DNA of 15,668 nt, taken from assembly GCA_964393615.1 (NCBI GenBank), contig CAYMUR010000105.1:1-15668 (forward strand), given 5' to 3'. A program made the position numbers and the translations under genes. A model generated the notes under the pieces. The model was given only the letters and a program-made list of their open reading frames with translations. It had not been told where the DNA came from and did no database searches. This document shows positions 14,385 to 15,668 of the stretch, piece by piece; position 1 is the first letter of the stretch; the number at the start of each line of letters is the position of its first letter. This stretch comes from CAYMUR01 sp964393615. Lineage in GTDB: Bacteria; Planctomycetota; Planctomycetia; Pirellulales; Pirellulaceae.

Positions 14385-15668
14385 TTATTGGTAGAACCAT
14401 GCGATGGGATAAACTCGCATGATCGATTCCTGTTGTTTGAGATTCCGTTCAGCACTGCCCAGCCAGGGGCTACCGCGGCTATAACGCAGGATGACTTTGT
14501 CGTCGACGACGTCCAGATTCGGGTAGTGAAAGTAGGCCCATTTATCGGGCATGGTGCCAATCCAATCGCGGGCCCGCACCATTTTGATTGGGAATTCTGC
14601 TGGTATACGGTCAATGTCTTCCAGGCCCTCGCTCAATTCGAGTGTTTTGAAATTTCCCCAGCTGTGTCCCCCATCGCTGGAAATCGCTGCAGACAATCGC
14701 CCGCGACGATAGCCCCGGCGAATTTCCTCCCGCGAAATCTGATTCCAGACGATCAGTAGATCTTTTGTTTGGGGAAGTGTGACCATGACTGCTGGTGATT
14801 CGGAACTAGGTAATTCAGATGGTTTGACTGCATCAAAATGTTCTCCACCATCCGGGCTAAAACTTTGGACGAGGCGTCCCACCGTCGAACGCGCTATGAA
14901 CAACACGTTGCCATCTTTTGTTTCGGCAATTGTTGGTTCGAAGCAGGCGGTCTGGCCGCAATGTCCGTTTGGTATTCCTTCGAAGTCAAACCATCCCATG
15001 ATCCCGCCCGGGTGCTTTTGCCAGGACCGTCCCTGGTCGTCCGAGCGGAACACGATACAAATTCCCATCTCGGGCGCATGACCGTGGCCTTCGATTTGGT
15101 ATTTCTGACCACGCCAAAGACCGTAAGAGCTGACATCGACATACTCGAGATCCGGATGCACACTTTGCATCTCGCCGTCGATTTTCTTCCAACTGTAGAA
15201 TCCATGCCAGTAGGCGGTAAACAACAGTCGACCACCGCTGAGTTGAATCATGGAATGGAACAAGGGACTGATATCCGGATAATGGGTGATGATTACCGGT
15301 TTGGACCACGTTTTGCCATCATCGGTTGACGAGGCAAAGGAGTTTATCCCTTTCGCGTCTTTTCCGTAGATGGCTAATTCTCCGGATTGTAAGCGGATCA
15401 TTCCCAATGCCCCGAACGAGCATGAAAGAGGAATCTTGCTGCTCCATGTTTTCCCTTCGTCTTTAGAAACACGGTACGTTCGTCCGGCGGCCAGCATGAG
15501 GGAACGATCTTTCAAGCGTACAATTCCCCCTTGGTTATTGATGACATCCTTGGTCTGCAGGACACCATGTGGGACTAGTTTTTGTGAGATCGTGTCATCC
15601 GCCAGAACCTTGTTAGCAATGCCCATGACGATGATGACGAGTGCAAAGACATATGGAAGCACGTTTTT
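14385..15668 (-). CDS. Secreted sialidase-fold protein (5' end probably off the window)
   Basis: The frame is open to the right edge. The only start in the window is a GTG at 15662, giving 425 residues that begin VLPYVFALVIIVMGIANKVL, a signal-peptide core with no basic residue before it. The codons just upstream encode Lys-Asn, so the real start is probably a few codons beyond the edge. Five Asp-box-type motifs are visible (numbered from the GTG): SKDEGKTW (66-73), STDDGKTW (112-119), SDDQGRSW (207-214), SPDGGEHF (269-276) and SSDGGHSW (328-335). This places it in the sialidase/BNR propeller superfamily. Activity on sialic acid is not shown by these motifs. It differs clearly from the other propeller at 11319-12590, so it is a separate paralogue and not a recent duplicate. 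It is likely the first visible gene of the leftward cluster. Confidence 0.87.
   Translation of the reverse strand, partial: KNVLPYVFALVIIVMGIANKVLADDTISQKLVPHGVLQTKDVINNQGGIVRLKDRSLMLAAGRTYRVSKDEGKTWSSKIPLSCSFGALGMIRLQSGELAIYGKDAKGINSFASSTDDGKTWSKPVIITHYPDISPLFHSMIQLSGGRLLFTAYWHGFYSWKKIDGEMQSVHPDLEYVDVSSYGLWRGQKYQIEGHGHAPEMGICIVFRSDDQGRSWQKHPGGIMGWFDFEGIPNGHCGQTACFEPTIAETKDGNVLFIARSTVGRLVQSFSPDGGEHFDAVKPSELPSSESPAVMVTLPQTKDLLIVWNQISREEIRRGYRRGRLSAAISSDGGHSWGNFKTLELSEGLEDIDRIPAEFPIKMVRARDWIGTMPDKWAYFHYPNLDVVDDKVILRYSRGSPWLGSAERNLKQQESIMRVYPIAWFYQ

Overview
The window comes from a planctomycete, most like the Pirellulales (Rhodopirellula/Blastopirellula type). The evidence is the mix of families that are expanded in that phylum: two DUF1501 proteins, a large PSCyt1–DUF1549–DUF1553 protein with CXXCH motifs, a DUF1559 prepilin-like protein (RGFTLVELL at the N terminus, H-X9-DG at the C terminus), a small transthyretin-like lipoprotein, a long GH43/GH32-like propeller protein and two Asp-box sialidase-fold proteins. 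Nearly every product has an export signal (Sec, Tat, lipobox or prepilin type). There is no tRNA, rRNA, CRISPR array or recognisable insertion sequence.

Layout. (1) Positions 1-1489, minus: a DUF1501 protein running off the left edge, with its own good promoter at 1533-1561. (2) Positions 1706-2736, minus: two remnants joined by an ATGA overlap, the N-terminal piece of a dihydroorotase-like amidohydrolase and an internally deleted DUF4838-like protein. (3) Positions 2920-5139, minus: an intact 739-residue secreted propeller protein with a strong GAGGAG ribosome binding site. (4) Positions 5140-6656: a gene-poor stretch between divergent genes. Its left half holds decayed minus-strand genes: a multiply interrupted pseudogene of unrecognised family at 5469 to about 6152, and a possible nitrilase C-terminal scrap at 5312-5460. 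Its right half has one hairpin and nothing else I recognise. (5) Positions 6657-10837, plus: the PSCyt1/DUF1549/DUF1553 gene followed by a Tat-exported DUF1501 gene, the usual planctomycete pair. (6) Positions 10838-11318: a convergent intergenic region with one imperfect hairpin. (7) Positions 11319-15668, minus: sialidase-like, lipoprotein, DUF1559 and sialidase-like genes in one direction (transcribed from the right edge leftward). The DUF1559 gene has its own extended -10 promoter and a short dyad just downstream of it.

Working together (inference): this is a surface and secretion locus, probably for recognising and breaking down polysaccharides or glycoconjugates outside the cytoplasm. 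The two sialidase-like propellers and the GH43/32-like propeller would be the carbohydrate-active parts. The DUF1559 and lipoprotein genes are envelope components, and the cytochrome-like/DUF1501 pair is an exported module of unknown function. The left third shows active gene loss.

No single gene here is a clearly new system. The least explained points are the compact DUF4838 deletion product that stayed in frame, the decayed but reconstructable unknown family at 5469-6152, and the sialidase–lipoprotein–prepilin–sialidase arrangement.
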